From Paraburkholderia domus (GTDB lineage Bacteria; Pseudomonadota; Gammaproteobacteria; Burkholderiales; Burkholderiaceae): a DNA stretch of 64,000 nt. This document shows positions 26,410 to 34,454 of this stretch, piece after piece; within the stretch, counting starts at the first letter, position 1; each line of letters starts with the position of its first letter. The position numbers and the translations under genes were made by a program. Under the pieces are notes generated by a model, which was given only the letters and a program-made list of their open reading frames with translations, was not told the DNA's origin and made no database searches. The DNA lies in the NCBI RefSeq assembly GCF_905220705.1, contig NZ_CAJNAT010000012.1, forward strand, positions 1 to 64,000. Direction: 5' to 3'.

Positions 26410-27759
26410 ATGAAGTCCGATGGCGTTCTCATCCTTAGTCACTGCGGATTCTCGTTCGCGGAAGATCTTGTTGCAGCCTGCCACGCAAGAGGTCTGGATG
26501 CATGGATATTGACATCCAAACCACTGCCGGAGCACGGTGCGAGCAGGCTCGCTGCTCTGCAGGGCATGGTCGAAGAACTGTTTGTGACTGATGCTCATGA
26601 ATTGAGCACACGCGACGTCGAGAACGCCATTGCTTCGTTGCGTGGCCGCGGCTTTTGTATCAAGGGGTGTATCAGCGTCTGGGAAGGCTATCGTGCGCTG
26701 ATGGCATACGGCAACGCGCTACAGGGCGTTGCCGACCTTCCGTGGGATCGAGTGGAGCAACTACGCGACAAGCTCCACGTGCGTCTTACGCTGAAGGACG
26801 CCGGACTCACGAACGTGAGTGCTCAAACTCTCACGCCTGCGGTGCTCGAAGCGCTCAAACACGACCGTGGGGCGTACTTCGTCAAGCCCGTTCGCGGCAT
26901 TGCCTCTTATGGAGCCTTCCGGCTGACTCAGGAGACGACCTGGTCGGCTCTCGAAGCAGTTGCCAGTCAGGCTCAAAAGGACACGGTGTACACCTCTGTC
27001 CTCGGAACACAGCTCACGTTCATGGCGGAAGAATACATCTCTGGCACGGAGTTCAGTTTCGAGGTTCTGGCGGTGGCCGGCACGCCGTTCGTCGTGGGCA
27101 TTCATGAAAAATGTCAACTAACGGAAGGTGACGGGACCGTGCTGGAGAACAGCTGTACAAGTCCACCTTCATCGCTGACGGGCGATCAGATCGCCGCGGG
27201 GTTGTCGTGGATCGCTTCGGTGCTGACCTGCCTCAAGCTGGATTGGGGATGCTTTCACATCGAAGCACGGTTCGACGGGTACCGTTGGGGGTTGATCGAG
27301 GTCAATCCGCGGGTCGGTGGCAGTCTTATTTCGCGTAGTGTCCTGGCGCTCAACGGGACCGCCAGCCTGCTCGATTTGTGGCTCGATCAATTGGTTTTTC
27401 AGTCGGACGGCAAGCCATCGCCGGATTACATCCGCGCTGTCGCCGAGTTGTCGTACTCGAAAGAGGGGGTGGCGCCGACCGACGAGGCGACCTTTTTCCG
27501 GGTCTATTTTGCATCACCAGGGCGAATCGAAAGTATCCAGGTCGAACCTACTGAACCGGCTCCCGTACTCACGCAGGTGCTGTTGAAGGAGGGAGACGAA
27601 ATTGAACCGGCGGCACGGGAGGTCTTTATCGGACAGATTCTCTGGCACATGCCGCGTGAGCAACGCGACCGCGATCTGACGCGCTTGCTGGCGTCGTCCG
27701 CGACGGCCATCGCGGTGCGCTATCAGGCCGCTGAACCCCGAAAGGACAGTAGAGCATGA
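26410..27759 (+). CDS. ATP-grasp ligase 1
   Basis: A 449-residue ATP-grasp protein. Seen are RDK (119-121, EQLRDKLHVRLTLKDAGL), the ATP lysine in YFVKPVRGIASYG (158-160), EEYISGTEFSFEVL (207-220), and the Mg-binding HIEA (283-286) and LIEVNPRVGGSL (295-306). Enzymes of this type join a carboxylate to an amine through an acyl phosphate. A ~90-residue C-terminal domain follows the ATP-grasp core. It starts 18 bases after the HDO gene and ends in an ATGA overlap with the next ligase. The substrates are unknown. Confidence 0.85.
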   Translation: MKSDGVLILSHCGFSFAEDLVAACHARGLDAWILTSKPLPEHGASRLAALQGMVEELFVTDAHELSTRDVENAIASLRGRGFCIKGCISVWEGYRALMAYGNALQGVADLPWDRVEQLRDKLHVRLTLKDAGLTNVSAQTLTPAVLEALKHDRGAYFVKPVRGIASYGAFRLTQETTWSALEAVASQAQKDTVYTSVLGTQLTFMAEEYISGTEFSFEVLAVAGTPFVVGIHEKCQLTEGDGTVLENSCTSPPSSLTGDQIAAGLSWIASVLTCLKLDWGCFHIEARFDGYRWGLIEVNPRVGGSLISRSVLALNGTASLLDLWLDQLVFQSDGKPSPDYIRAVAELSYSKEGVAPTDEATFFRVYFASPGRIESIQVEPTEPAPVLTQVLLKEGDEIEPAAREVFIGQILWHMPREQRDRDLTRLLASSATAIAVRYQAAEPRKDSRA

Positions 27760-29102
27760 GCGGACAAGCCCCCATCCTTCTGATAGTCGATTACAACCTG
27801 ACACGCGTTTCCGACGTCGCAAACATCGCCCGATACGCAAGACAGCAATACGACACCCAGGCGATGCTCATCCGCGCACAGCCCGGGGCTCGTGATCTGG
27901 AGATTTGCGATTACGCCATTGACCTGGATCCGCTGGCACAAAATTTTGTCGAGACAGCGCTGAACCGTCTTGCTCCGTTTCGGGAGCGAATTCGCGCGGG
28001 CGTAGTCTTCTCCGACAACGCGGTTCAGCGAGGCGCGGAGTTGCTCGAGCGTCTGAACTTGCCTACTGACTCCGCCGCACTCGCTGCAGGGGCGTTCAGC
28101 AAACGCGTGTATCGCGAGATGGAAGTCCGGATTCGAGATCTGATGGAGGCTCAGTCGATCATGGTTCCGCACTGTTCAAGTGTGGTGACCGTCGACGATC
28201 TTCGGGCGTTCGCTGAAGACCATCCGGCGGGCTTTGTCGTGAAGCCGTCGTGCGAAGGAAATAACAGGGGCGTTATCGTTGTACGTAAGGGCGATAGCCT
28301 GGAGACTGCCTTTGCGATGGTCGAACCTTACCTAGCAAACGGAGCGGTTTGCGAGCAGCTGATTCCCTTTCGCCGCGAGTTTTCGTTCGATGGAATCGGT
28401 GAAACAGAATTCATCACGGAGAAGGTCAATGCCGACGGCCCGTACCCGGTAGAGGTTGCGCAAATCCTGCCCGCGCGCCTCACCGTGACGGAGCGGACTA
28501 CGCTGACCCGCGCCGGCCGATTGGCCAATATGATTGTTGGCCAGCGCGAGGGTCCATTCCATAACGAGATCAAGCTGAGCGACGATGGCCGTCAGGCGGC
28601 GGTGGTTGAGCCGAATCGCAGGCCCGCTGGCATGAAAATCTGGACGCTCGCGCAAGCGGTCTTCGGCATCAACTTCTATGGCCTCTGGGTTGACGCGGCA
28701 TTGGGTGAAAAACGTCACGTTGCTGTCGTCGAGACCTCTACCGAGGCGGCTACGGTGATGCTTGGCGTACCGGTGGACCGCCGCTATGCGCCTCCCGGCC
28801 ACGACAAGGCCGAAGCGTTACTACGCAAGGCCATTTCGCATGCGGCGGCGATCTGCGGCATTGCGGCCGACGTGATCGACGTGCTGGAGTACACGTGGCT
28901 GGCTACTGATGCGCGCTCGATTCCGGTCATCCCTAAAGAGAATTCCGATTTCGCTGCACAGGTTTGCATTGCGATCGACGGAGGCTGCAGCGATATGCGC
29001 CGCCTCGTGCAGGCACTGCGGCAATCGTGGATAGCAGCGCTGGGTGAAGAGACTGAACGCGCGGCGGCTCGTGACGATCGCTACTGCGATCAGGTTGCCT
29101 GA
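27756..29102 (+). CDS. ATP-grasp ligase 2 (divergent)
   Basis: A 448-residue ATP-grasp-like protein, clearly different from its neighbours. The ATP lysine is in GFVVKPSCEGNNRGVIVV (162-164), the hinge is VCEQLIPFRREFSFDG, and the metal site reads FHNEIKL (268-274) and VVEPNRRPAGMKIW (284-295) in place of the usual ExNxR-GG. It overlaps ligase 1 by four bases, so the pair is translationally coupled. It could act on a different carboxylate from ligases 1 and 3. The unusual metal-site wording lowers certainty about its activity. Confidence 0.78.
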   Translation: MSGQAPILLIVDYNLTRVSDVANIARYARQQYDTQAMLIRAQPGARDLEICDYAIDLDPLAQNFVETALNRLAPFRERIRAGVVFSDNAVQRGAELLERLNLPTDSAALAAGAFSKRVYREMEVRIRDLMEAQSIMVPHCSSVVTVDDLRAFAEDHPAGFVVKPSCEGNNRGVIVVRKGDSLETAFAMVEPYLANGAVCEQLIPFRREFSFDGIGETEFITEKVNADGPYPVEVAQILPARLTVTERTTLTRAGRLANMIVGQREGPFHNEIKLSDDGRQAAVVEPNRRPAGMKIWTLAQAVFGINFYGLWVDAALGEKRHVAVVETSTEAATVMLGVPVDRRYAPPGHDKAEALLRKAISHAAAICGIAADVIDVLEYTWLATDARSIPVIPKENSDFAAQVCIAIDGGCSDMRRLVQALRQSWIAALGEETERAAARDDRYCDQVA

Positions 29103-29115
29103 AAGGAATGTCCAG

Positions 29116-30417
29116 ATGAAAATCCTGATCCTTCATCGCGTTCCCTATGGACGCATTCAGTACGAGCGTGGCATCGATCACGACGTAAATGACGTCACCT
29201 ATCTGGGTACGAAGGAAGCTTTGGCCACGTTGCCGTCTGGCCTGCGCCATCAGGCGGTGGCCCGCCCGGGTATGCGCAGCGCATTTGAAGAGGCGCTGGA
29301 CTGGTGTGACCTGCGGCATAGCCAGTTTGATCGGGTCATTTCGCTTTCGGAGTATGAGTTGCTTGACGCGGCGAAACTGCGCGAATTGCTGGGGATACAA
29401 GGACCATCGCTACAAGACGTGCAGTTGGTGCGTGACAAGGTCTTGATGAAGCATGCCGTCGGAACCGCGGGGATCCGCATCCCACGCTTTGCCCGCTTGC
29501 GCGCACTGCTTGAAAAAGAAGAGACGGTGCAGTGGACCGGGCAGACAGTGCTGAAGCCCCATAGCGGCGCATCCAGCGAGGACGTTGTGGTATTTGCGTC
29601 GCTGGTTGATGCCCTGATGGCGGTGACTACCAGGTCAACCGGCATTCCGAGGCTAGATGAGGGCACGCCAGCGCTTGACCTGTATCAAGTGGAGGAATTC
29701 ATCTCAGGAGACGTCTTGCATTTCGACGGACTCGTCGCAAACGGTCAAGTATTGACCATCACAGCCAGTCGCTACGTTGGGACGTGTCTCGGGTTTGCGA
29801 GCGGCGAGCCACTCGGGTCATTCCACTTCCCTGTGTCCACGACTACGCGCCACTGGGTGGCCGATGTGCTGGCCGCGGTCGCCACGCGAAACGGCAGCTT
29901 CCATCTGGAAGCGATTGAAGCACAGGAAGGTCTTGTATTTCTCGAGGTTGGCAACCGGGTCGGCGGGGCTGATGTGGTGGCGACCTTCGAACTGGCAACA
30001 GGCGTGCATCTGCCATCGGAAGAGTTGCACATCCTGATCGGCGGCGAGCCGACGCGGGAATTGCCGCCGACGCAATCTACCGGTGCGTGGCATGGCTGGT
30101 TTGTTTTCCCCGGACATGCGAGCACCGAACTCGTCTATCAAGGTATCGAGGGTATCGACGCGTACCGACGGGATCCGGGCGTCGTTCGATGGGTGGAATT
30201 ACCGCGAGGCCATGCCCTGCAACGCAAGGTGACCTATTCGGCGGGTGAGGCGCCGTTGGCGGGCATTGTCGCTTTTCCCACCGCAGCGGCCACGCAAGCG
30301 TGGCTGCGAGGATTCTTTTCCGCCGCTCGCGCAAGCTCACCGTATTTCAAGGCAGCGCAAGACGCTAAACCAATCACGCATCAAACCGCTTCCGACTACA
30401 GGCTAGGAGTATCGTGA
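29116..30417 (+). CDS. ATP-grasp ligase 3
   Basis: A 433-residue ATP-grasp protein starting MKILILHRVPYGRIQYERGI. Motifs: VRDKVLMKHAVGTAGI (RDK 106-108), TVLKPHSGASSEDVVVF (LKP 146-148), YQVEEFISGDVLHFDG (190-205), HLEA (263-266) and FLEVGNRVGGADV (276-287). The Glu and Asn of the metal site are intact. The open frame reaches back to 29044, but ATG 29116 has AAGGAATG upstream and gives the typical first beta-strand. Its stop overlaps the EamA GTG by four bases. Confidence 0.84.
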   Translation: MKILILHRVPYGRIQYERGIDHDVNDVTYLGTKEALATLPSGLRHQAVARPGMRSAFEEALDWCDLRHSQFDRVISLSEYELLDAAKLRELLGIQGPSLQDVQLVRDKVLMKHAVGTAGIRIPRFARLRALLEKEETVQWTGQTVLKPHSGASSEDVVVFASLVDALMAVTTRSTGIPRLDEGTPALDLYQVEEFISGDVLHFDGLVANGQVLTITASRYVGTCLGFASGEPLGSFHFPVSTTTRHWVADVLAAVATRNGSFHLEAIEAQEGLVFLEVGNRVGGADVVATFELATGVHLPSEELHILIGGEPTRELPPTQSTGAWHGWFVFPGHASTELVYQGIEGIDAYRRDPGVVRWVELPRGHALQRKVTYSAGEAPLAGIVAFPTAAATQAWLRGFFSAARASSPYFKAAQDAKPITHQTASDYRLGVS

Positions 30418-31301
30418 GAGCAAAAGATCTTTTTCTGGCCATCCTGGTGACAGCCATATGGGGTGCCAATTTTTCCGTCATCAAGCTCGGCCTAACCTCG
30501 GTTGATCCGTTCATTCTCGCGGGCTTACGCTTTACATTGTGTGCTTTTCCCGCGGTGTTGTTCGTTCGTCGGCCAAATGTGAGCGTCGGATATCTGGCGA
30601 GCTACGGCCTACTGTTCGGAGTAGGGCTCTGGGGGGTAGTTAATCTCGGGATTCAGGCCGGATTGTCTGCGGGCATCGCATCGCTGGTTCTGCAGTTCAG
30701 TGCCTTCTTCACTATCCTGCTCGGTTCGGTCGTATTCAAGGAATCGATTTCGAAGTATCAGTACATTGGGATCGTCGTGGCACTGTTCGGGCTGGCGTCC
30801 ATCATCACGATTACCGATGGGTCCGCGACGCTGTTGGGCGTCGTGCTCGTGATCGTTGGCGCATTGTCGTGGAGCACTGCGAATATCATCATTAAGAAAT
30901 CCGGTACAAAGGATGTGCTGGCCTTTCTCATCTGGTCGAGCCTTTTTTCGCCGATTCCGCTATTCGCCATGGCGTTCCTGCAGCATGGTGTATTGGGTTA
31001 CGTCGCAACGTTTTCCCGGTTCAATTGGATGGCGATTTTCTCCATTCTTTTCCAGGTGTATCCCACGACGCTATTCGGTTATTGGATCTGGAACATGCTG
31101 TTGAAAAAGTATCCAGTGTCGGCGGTGGCGCCGCTTTCTCTCCTGGTCCCAATTTTCGGAATGTTCGGCTCGATGCTCATTTTCGGCGAGCATATCGGGT
31201 TGTCGAAAATCCTCGCGACGGGCTTCATTGTGCTGGGTCTCGCCATCGGCCTTTACGGAAAGCATATCGGCGGCATGATTCGGGCGCGCGTTCGGGCCTG
31301 A
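30414..31301 (+). CDS. EamA/DMT-family exporter
   Basis: A 295-residue membrane protein with about ten hydrophobic segments and two EamA repeats (first: FLAILVTAIWGANFSVIKLG; second begins near LGVVLVIVGALSWSTANIII). DMT proteins of this type export amino acids and small metabolites. The GTG start is coupled to ligase 3 by a four-base overlap, so it is best read as the exporter of the cluster product or an intermediate. An MFS protein follows 40 bases later. Confidence 0.88.
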   Translation: MRAKDLFLAILVTAIWGANFSVIKLGLTSVDPFILAGLRFTLCAFPAVLFVRRPNVSVGYLASYGLLFGVGLWGVVNLGIQAGLSAGIASLVLQFSAFFTILLGSVVFKESISKYQYIGIVVALFGLASIITITDGSATLLGVVLVIVGALSWSTANIIIKKSGTKDVLAFLIWSSLFSPIPLFAMAFLQHGVLGYVATFSRFNWMAIFSILFQVYPTTLFGYWIWNMLLKKYPVSAVAPLSLLVPIFGMFGSMLIFGEHIGLSKILATGFIVLGLAIGLYGKHIGGMIRARVRA

Positions 31302-31341
31302 CGCGGCAGGACGAGCGTTTTGCTCCAGCTAGGGAATTCTG

Positions 31342-32553
31342 ATGAGCATGTTTCTGGTCACAACATTTGTTTATCGCTTCGCTAATGGCCTGCTTTTTCT
31401 CGCGGTTGCATGGAATCTTGTGCGATCGAACGGAGGAGGCGCAATGCCGTTGGCGTTGTCGGCAATAGCGGGCTTCTTGCCTGCGGTACTGGTCGCTCCG
31501 TTTGCACGCCGGTTGCTCGCGCATATGGATATGCGAAAGATGACGATCTATGGAGTTGCAGGTCTATTCGCAGCGGCGTTGGCCTTCGCATTTGTTCAGC
31601 GTTGGTACGTTGGTATCCTGGTGATCAATTTCTTTGTCCTCGCGATTTTCTTTCTCCTGGAAGGCGCCTGGGACGGTTTGCTGGCGTCGATCGCCAAAAC
31701 GCTGCCAGGCGTAGAAGGTGACAAGCTCAATGCGCGGCAGAGCGCGGCAACGCAAGCAGGTTTAATGTTAGGCGGGCTACCTATAGGAATACTGACCCGT
31801 GCAGGAGGGGAGGCGATGCCGTTTATCGCGGCGGCAATGTTGTACATCGTGACAATTTTGTGCTTCATGGTGTCACCGTTGCGTCGCTGCGCTCAGCGTC
31901 CGGTTAGTCCGATTGAATCCATCGACCAGCAAGAGTCGGAAATTTCGCGCTCTACCGGGCCGATCGCGTGGTCGACGCTAGCAACGTTGGCGTTGGTCTG
32001 GCCGTGCCTGGCCTTAGTTAATATGGTTGTCCCGCTGGTCGCGAACAGTCAGGGGAATGGCACAGTCGAACATGCGGCGATACTCGATGCAGCTATTGGC
32101 TTAGGCATGGGCTTTATCGGCATTGCGTATGAGCGGTTGATAAGTTTGCGCGGTAGTGCGTATAAGCTTCTCATGGTCGGGATGGCCTTTCTGGTTCCCT
32201 TGCCGTTTGTCGCGCTGTTGTTGTTCCCCTACGCATTGTTTCCGCTGGCGGCATGCTTCTTCATTTCAGGCATAGGCTTTGGAATGTTCCGTATCAGCTT
32301 GCGCAAGCAACTGATTACGACGCAACCCGCGCATCGTGTCGGTCAAGTTGTTGCGTCATGCAACGGGTATGGCGTTCCTGTATTGGCTTTAGCAGCGTTG
32401 CTGTACGCCCAGACCTGGCGAGTCGGGCCGGTGATTCCGTTGGTGGTCTTCGCTGTGTTCGGCGCGCTAGCTACGCTAAGCACAAAAGGTGGCGGAGGCC
32501 TCGGTCGTGCCCAGGGTTCGGCAACGCCCTCATGTCGAACCAAGGTCACTTAG
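31342..32553 (+). CDS. MFS transporter of the biosynthetic operon
   Basis: A 403-residue protein with about 12 hydrophobic segments. It opens MSMFLVTTFVYRFANGLLFL and carries the MFS loop-like RRLLAHMDMRK. It resembles exporters of the drug/siderophore type rather than sugar importers. It is the last gene of the operon and its 3' end overlaps the convergent fdhD by eight bases. Together with EamA it gives the cluster two exporters, as expected for a toxic or secreted product and self-protection. Confidence 0.8.
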   Translation: MSMFLVTTFVYRFANGLLFLAVAWNLVRSNGGGAMPLALSAIAGFLPAVLVAPFARRLLAHMDMRKMTIYGVAGLFAAALAFAFVQRWYVGILVINFFVLAIFFLLEGAWDGLLASIAKTLPGVEGDKLNARQSAATQAGLMLGGLPIGILTRAGGEAMPFIAAAMLYIVTILCFMVSPLRRCAQRPVSPIESIDQQESEISRSTGPIAWSTLATLALVWPCLALVNMVVPLVANSQGNGTVEHAAILDAAIGLGMGFIGIAYERLISLRGSAYKLLMVGMAFLVPLPFVALLLFPYALFPLAACFFISGIGFGMFRISLRKQLITTQPAHRVGQVVASCNGYGVPVLALAALLYAQTWRVGPVIPLVVFAVFGALATLSTKGGGGLGRAQGSATPSCRTKVT

Positions 32554-33406
32554 GTGCCAGACTCGGGCCGGGTTGCGTCGGCTGCAAGGTGTCGTAGTCG
32601 ACGTAGCTGGTTTCCCGGCAGAAGCTGACAAGCCGCACGCCCGCCTTGCGGGCAATCGTAATCGCCAGCGACGAGGGCGCCGAAATCGTGGCGACCATCG
32701 GCACGTCGACACGCGCCGCCTTGCGTACCAGCTCGTAGCTGGCGCGGCTCGACAGAAACACAAAACCTTCCCGGGTGTCCGCGCGATCGAGCACCAGTTG
32801 GCCGATCAGCTTGTCTAGCGCATTGTGACGGCCGACGTCTTCGAACGCGTAGCGGATCGCACCTGCCGCGTCGCACCATGCGGCGGCGTGCAGACCGCCG
32901 GTAAGGCGCGTCAATGCCTGGTGTTCCGGCAATTCGCGAGCGGCGCGAGCGATCGCATCCGGCGCGAGACGTTGCAGAAAGCCGGTGTCCGGCACACGTT
33001 CCGGCTTCAGATCCAGCAGATCAATGCTTTCGATCCCACATACGCCGCAGCCGGTGCGTCCGGCGAGCGCGCGGCGCTTTTCTTTCAGCGCAACGAAAGC
33101 CTGCTGGACCACCTTCAATTGCACTTCGGCATGCGGCAATTCTTCATCGTCGTGGAGCTCGACCTCGATGTCCTGAATGTCGCTGCCCCGTTCCACGATC
33201 CCTTCCGAAATCGCAAAACCGACTGCGAACGCTTCGAGATCGCGCGGCGTGCACATCATCACCGCGTGCGAGATGCCGTTGAAGACTAGCGCCACCGGCC
33301 ACTCCTGACCGACGTGATCGGTGACGGTTTCGACCGCTGCGCCGCGATGCCGGTGCACCGGTCGTTCCACGGCGCCCGGCTGCCCGGCTGTTTCCAGTTC
33401 GTTCAA
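32546..33406 (-). CDS. fdhD: Formate dehydrogenase sulfurtransferase FdhD
   Basis: A 286-residue FdhD with the sulfur-carrying CGVCG motif (C120, C123) in GRTGCGVCGIESIDLL and FEDVGRHNALDKLIG. FdhD passes sulfur from IscS to the molybdenum cofactor before it enters formate dehydrogenase. It converges on the MFS gene with an eight-base overlap and diverges from the nitrate-reductase-associated gene. The formate dehydrogenase genes are not in the window. It marks the return to core DNA after the biosynthetic cluster. Confidence 0.94.
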   Translation of the reverse strand: MNELETAGQPGAVERPVHRHRGAAVETVTDHVGQEWPVALVFNGISHAVMMCTPRDLEAFAVGFAISEGIVERGSDIQDIEVELHDDEELPHAEVQLKVVQQAFVALKEKRRALAGRTGCGVCGIESIDLLDLKPERVPDTGFLQRLAPDAIARAARELPEHQALTRLTGGLHAAAWCDAAGAIRYAFEDVGRHNALDKLIGQLVLDRADTREGFVFLSSRASYELVRKAARVDVPMVATISAPSSLAITIARKAGVRLVSFCRETSYVDYDTLQPTQPGPSLAPK

Positions 33407-33509
33407 GCTACTTCGCTCCTTTCATGCTGCGCGCGGTTGAGCGGCTTGCCGCCTTGTCCGGCGGCGCGAAGCGGTGCCAGACCGCGCCGCTATCGCGCGA
33501 ATAAGGTTC

Positions 33510-33515
33510 TAAAAT
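33510..33515 (+). promoter_or_regulatory. -10-like box (TAAAAT) before the nitrate-reductase-associated gene
   Basis: TAAAAT lies 49 bases before the start at 33565 in the fdhD-divergent gap. No good -35 box is seen, so confidence is modest. Confidence 0.35.
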
Positions 33516-33564
33516 ACCTCAAGCTGGGCTTGCGCGTTGCCCGTCACTCAAGAGGAATACTGTC

Positions 33565-34041
33565 ATGGGACTCAACGAAGCACCGCTTCTGTTCAACTTC
33601 GAAGTCGCGTCTTCGGAGAATTTCACCTACATCCCGATGTCGGTGCGCTTCAATCTCGATCGCTTCGGGCTGCGCATCACGCTCGAACAGTGGCAATTGC
33701 TGCCACTCGAGGATCGCAAGCTGCTAGCGCGTTTTCCGGTCGAAGAAGACGCGGAAATCGAGCCGAATTTCGATCACGCATTGTTCGAAATGCTGCGCAC
33801 GCACGCAAACGTCGAGCCCGAGTGGTTCACGCCCGAGGACGCGCCCGCCTGGCGTCGTGCCGATGCCGTGCCGGATGGTGTCGCGCATCAGGCGGGACTC
33901 GCCGGCCTGCCTGCGCCTGGCGTCGCTCAGTGGGCCGAACTCGCGCCGTTCAAGCGCTATGTACTCGCCAAATTGTCGCGCAAGGCGGAAGCGAACCACG
34001 ACTTCATCCCCGCGATGAAGGAATTTGGTGCGGCCGGCTAG
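33565..34041 (+). CDS. Nitrate reductase associated protein family
   Basis: A 158-residue soluble protein: PLLFNFEVASSENFTYIPMSV, then RFNLDRFGLRITLEQWQLLP. These match the family named nitrate reductase associated protein, seen in cyanobacteria and proteobacteria near molybdoenzyme genes. Function is not established. The neighbour fdhD is also a molybdoenzyme accessory gene, which fits. AAGAGGAATACTGTC precedes ATG 33565. Confidence 0.72.
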   Translation: MGLNEAPLLFNFEVASSENFTYIPMSVRFNLDRFGLRITLEQWQLLPLEDRKLLARFPVEEDAEIEPNFDHALFEMLRTHANVEPEWFTPEDAPAWRRADAVPDGVAHQAGLAGLPAPGVAQWAELAPFKRYVLAKLSRKAEANHDFIPAMKEFGAAG

Positions 34042-34454
34042 GTGCGGCCGGCCACGTACAGCCGGCCAGCTACGTTCCGCTAGACGCGGCTGCCCACGCT
34101 TGCCGGGTAGACGCTAGCCGGTTAGCCGCCCCCGGCTAGCGCCCGCAGCTAGCCGCCGCCGGCTAGCCACCCCCAGCTGGCCACCCCCCCAGCTAGCGCC
34201 CCCAGCTGGCCATCCCCCAGCTGGCCATCCCCCAGCTAGCCGCCCCCCCAGCTAGCCGCCCCCCCAGCTAGCCGCCCCCCAGCTAGCCATCCCCCAGCCA
34301 CATCCACGAATTATTTCGCTACGTCCCCTCAATCTATTCCGAACCCTGCCGTTATCCATGGGTTGGCGCGTAAAAAAACTCGACTCGATGCGGCCCGACG
34401 CACCGAAAGCGACCCCCGCGCTCCCGCCCTCAGAACGATTGACGTTCGGAACCC
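34042..34454. other. Intergenic region with C-rich repeat array
   Basis: About 410 bases without a gene. The middle is taken by the tandem array described separately (34113-34300); the last 150 bases should hold the promoter of the c-di-GMP protein at 34455, but no convincing boxes were found. Confidence 0.5.
34113..34300 (+). repeat. Degenerate tandem repeat, ~15-16-bp unit (AGCTAGCC-GCCCCCC)
   Basis: AGCTAGC or AGCTGGC cores start at 34147, 34175, 34191, 34204, 34219, 34234, 34250, 34266 and 34281, with degenerate copies at 34161 and 34296 and looser ones before. The cores are 13-16 bases apart and joined by runs of five to seven C. The complementary strand therefore carries regularly spaced G-runs. 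The array lies 155 bases before the GGDEF-EAL gene. Confidence 0.85.

Noticed and set aside
34113..34300. Possible CRISPR array
   Set aside because: The unit is only 15-16 bases and directly tandem, with no unique spacers and no cas genes nearby.
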